NCBI GenBank assembly: GCA_903922605.1 | Contig: CAIXUG010000003.1 | Location: 62,001-126,000, forward strand | Source: an uncultured Verrucomicrobiota bacterium | GTDB lineage: Bacteria > Verrucomicrobiota > Verrucomicrobiia > Limisphaerales > UBA9464 | Length of the DNA stretch: 64,000 bases | Direction of reading: 5' to 3' | Part shown: in pieces, positions 62,189 to 64,000 of the stretch | Layout of the letters: each line of letters starts with the position of its first letter | Position numbering within the stretch: position 1 is the first letter of the stretch | Position numbers and translations under genes: made by a program | Notes under the pieces: generated by a model | Databases searched by the model: none | Told to the model about the DNA's origin: nothing | What the model saw: only the letters and a program-made list of their open reading frames with translations

Positions 62189-63883
62189 GTGACCGTGAAG
62201 AAAAACTCCGCCGCCGCCCCGCGCCCCCGCCGGGTCGGCCTGATATCCTTGGGCTGCGCCAAAAATCTGGTGGACGCCGAGATCATGCTGGGCTCGCTGC
62301 TGAAGGGTGGCGTCGAGATCGTGAACGATCCCGCGCAGGCCGATGCGGTGATCGTGAACACCTGTTCGTTCATCGACTCCGCGCAGGAGGAGAGTGTGGA
62401 TACGATCTTCGAATCCACGGAGTTCCGCTCGCAGACTCGCCCTGGCCAGGCCGTGATCGTGTCCGGCTGCATGCCGCAGCGCTTCCGCGAGGAACTGCCC
62501 AAGCTCATGCCCGAGGTGGATGTGTTCATGGGCATCGACCAGGTCGAGCAGGTCGGGCAATTGGTCGAGCAGGCGATTGCCAGCCGCCAGGCGAAGCTGC
62601 AAGCGACGCCCACGGAACGCACACCCTCAAAGAAGGCGCTCCAGGCCAAGCTGGCCGAACTCGAGAAGGCCAAGGGTCAGCACTCGCACGATCACGAAGA
62701 GTCCCTCCGGGGTTCGGCGAAGTTCGGCAAGACCAAGCAGGTCATCGCGCTGACGGCCACCCCTTCGGCGCCGCTGGTGGATGTCACGTCGCGCCCGCTG
62801 TACATCCCGCAGTTTGAGACGCCGCGGTTCCGGCTCACGCCGAAGCATTTTGCCTATCTGAAGATTGCCGAGGGCTGCAACCATCCGTGCAGCTTCTGCA
62901 TCATCCCTCGGATGCGCGGCTCCCACCGCAGCCGCACCCAGGCCGATGTCGTCGCCGAGGCGAAGGCGCTCATTAAGGACGGCGTGAAGGAGATCAACCT
63001 GATCTCGCAGGACTCGACCTACTACGGCCTCGACCTGCGCCCGAACCATTCGCGGGCCATCGCCTCGCCCGAGAAGTTTACCGCGGCCACGAAGGCGCTC
63101 GCGGCCGATGCCACGACGCTCAGCTCGCTGCTGCGCGAGCTGAACGCACTCAAGGGCGACTTCTGGATCCGTCTGCTTTACACGCATCCGGCGCATTGGA
63201 CCGACGAGCTGATCGCCACCATCGCCGCGTGCAAAAAGGTCGCGCGCTACGTGGATATGCCGCTCCAGCACATCCACGACGACCTGCTCAACCGGATGCG
63301 TCGTGAGACCAGCGGCCAGTATATCCGCGACCTCATCGCGAAGATCCGCGCCGGCATTCCCGGCATCGCGCTCAGGACGACCTTCATCGTGGGCTTCCCG
63401 GGTGAGACCGACGCGCACTTCCGCACCCTCCTCGACTTCATTGCGGAGACGAAGTTCGAGCGCCTCGGCGTGTTCGCCTACTCGCAAGAAGACGGCACCG
63501 TCGCCGGCAAGATGGCCGATCAGCTCACGTCCAAGCAGCGCCAGAAGCGCCGCGAAAAGTCGATGGCGGCACAGCACAAGGTCGCCGTGGCCGTGGCGGA
63601 ATCCTTTATGGGACGGACACTCAAGGTGCTCGTCGAAGGCGAAGCCAAGGCCAAGGACTTGGAAAAGGCGAACGTCAGCTCCTGGGAGCACGGCCTCATC
63701 CGCGGCGATGAAACTCACACTTCGAAACTCGGCACCCGCACTTATCTCGTGGCCCGGGGTGAAGCGGACGCACCGGACATTGATGGGCGCGTTTACATCC
63801 GGGGCAAGCTGCCTGTGGGCCAGTTCGCCCAGGTGAAAATCGTCGGTCATACTGACTACGACCTGATCGCGGAACCGGCCTGA
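62189..63883 (+). CDS. rimO: Ribosomal protein S12 methylthiotransferase RimO, with insertion
   Basis: A 564-residue radical SAM methylthiotransferase that modifies an Asp of ribosomal protein S12. N-terminal cluster cysteines are C23, C59 and C94 (SLGCAKN, VNTCSFIDSA, VSGCMPQR); the radical SAM cysteines are C230, C234 and C237 (CNHPCSFCIIP). The TRAM domain is at the end. About 120 residues longer than usual, mainly because of a Lys/His-rich segment at residues 132-205 and a second insertion near 290-325. Start is GTG. Confidence 0.92.
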   Translation: MTVKKNSAAAPRPRRVGLISLGCAKNLVDAEIMLGSLLKGGVEIVNDPAQADAVIVNTCSFIDSAQEESVDTIFESTEFRSQTRPGQAVIVSGCMPQRFREELPKLMPEVDVFMGIDQVEQVGQLVEQAIASRQAKLQATPTERTPSKKALQAKLAELEKAKGQHSHDHEESLRGSAKFGKTKQVIALTATPSAPLVDVTSRPLYIPQFETPRFRLTPKHFAYLKIAEGCNHPCSFCIIPRMRGSHRSRTQADVVAEAKALIKDGVKEINLISQDSTYYGLDLRPNHSRAIASPEKFTAATKALAADATTLSSLLRELNALKGDFWIRLLYTHPAHWTDELIATIAACKKVARYVDMPLQHIHDDLLNRMRRETSGQYIRDLIAKIRAGIPGIALRTTFIVGFPGETDAHFRTLLDFIAETKFERLGVFAYSQEDGTVAGKMADQLTSKQRQKRREKSMAAQHKVAVAVAESFMGRTLKVLVEGEAKAKDLEKANVSSWEHGLIRGDETHTSKLGTRTYLVARGEADAPDIDGRVYIRGKLPVGQFAQVKIVGHTDYDLIAEPA

Positions 63884-63889
63884 CCGGCT

Positions 63890-64000
63890 ATGAAATTACG
63901 GATGCTGGTCAACGTTCTTCTGGGGATGGGCGTCCTCCTCATCGCCGGCATTTTGTTCCTACGTTTGCTCCTGACCGAACCGCAGCTTCCGCCCACGGCA
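63890..64000 (+). CDS. Membrane protein, 3' truncated by window edge
   Basis: Open from an ATG 7 nt after the rimO stop to the end of the window. The 37 visible residues are a signal anchor (LVNVLLGMGVLLIAGILFLR) followed by LLLTEPQLPPTA. Likely cotranscribed with rimO. Too little remains to name it. Confidence 0.6.
   Translation, partial: MKLRMLVNVLLGMGVLLIAGILFLRLLLTEPQLPPTA

Overview
This GC-rich window reads as a chromosomal segment of a Gram-negative bacterium of the phylum Verrucomicrobiota (PVC superphylum), probably a free-living heterotroph. The evidence is a 1201-residue protein built like the PVC-specific membrane-bound dehydrogenase/heme proteins, three orphan prepilin-like proteins of the type that is abundant in this phylum, a planctomycete-style Ser/Thr kinase and ECF sigma pair, secreted proteins ending in an FFRL-type C-terminal module, and kdsA (Kdo synthesis, hence an outer membrane with LPS). 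No rRNA, tRNA, CRISPR array or prophage was seen.

Layout. 0-8 kb: a partial pseudopilin, a Tat-exported amidase, asd, a TPR membrane protein, a XylR-like regulator and a second pseudopilin. 8-14 kb: the giant PVC dehydrogenase/cytochrome-like protein, a TPR protein and two small proteins. 14-20 kb: a signalling block with a Ser/Thr kinase, an ICMT-like methyltransferase and an ECF sigma factor, facing a second ECF operon on the other strand. 20.2-22.6 kb: a strong candidate cyclic-di-AMP (ydaO-yuaA) riboswitch ahead of a zinc-ribbon gene and an SPFH/flotillin-like gene. 22.7-25.1 kb: a LamG gene framed by two identical 43-bp terminators, then enolase. 25.3-32.6 kb: a MoxR-DUF58-DUF4381-VWA-VWA-TPR (Bat-type) operon with signs of rearrangement. 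32.7-36.8 kb: a reverse-strand iron-uptake cluster (two feoA, an EF-Tu-domain-like small gene, feoB) interrupted by an IS200/RAYT-type transposase. 37-41 kb: Mn-type superoxide dismutase, kdsA, an SMI1-like protein, an LRR protein and a periplasmic glutathione peroxidase. 40.8-47.5 kb: a glycosyltransferase-PHP fusion, a RelE-like protein, ThuA, an ECF/anti-sigma/DUF3106 operon and a third pseudopilin. 47.6-64 kb: glnD, a coiled-coil protein, pyruvate carboxylase, threonine synthase, a sugar-phosphate isomerase-like protein, a MazF/DUF104 toxin-antitoxin pair, homoserine dehydrogenase, a secreted protein and rimO.

How the genes fit together. asd, hom and thrC supply three steps of the aspartate-to-threonine route but are scattered. 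sod and gpx handle oxidative stress close to the feo cluster. glnD senses nitrogen status. Three ECF loci, one kinase and a second-messenger riboswitch give the segment a heavy signalling content.

The most unusual content is a set of small repeat elements with one architecture: an arm of short tandem units, a short unique centre, then an arm of the same units inverted. The unit is 6 nt (32579-32648), 7 nt (29714-29846, 30914-31077, 36396-36472) or 8 nt (34486-34601). All five lie in a 6.8-kb stretch across the Bat and feo operons. One encodes much of a signal peptide, one sits in frame inside feoB, and two form the 5' leaders of genes inside operons. Larger four-hairpin elements (959-1076, 4492-4610) and a transposase with flanking inverted repeats (35276-35783) add to this repeat biology.
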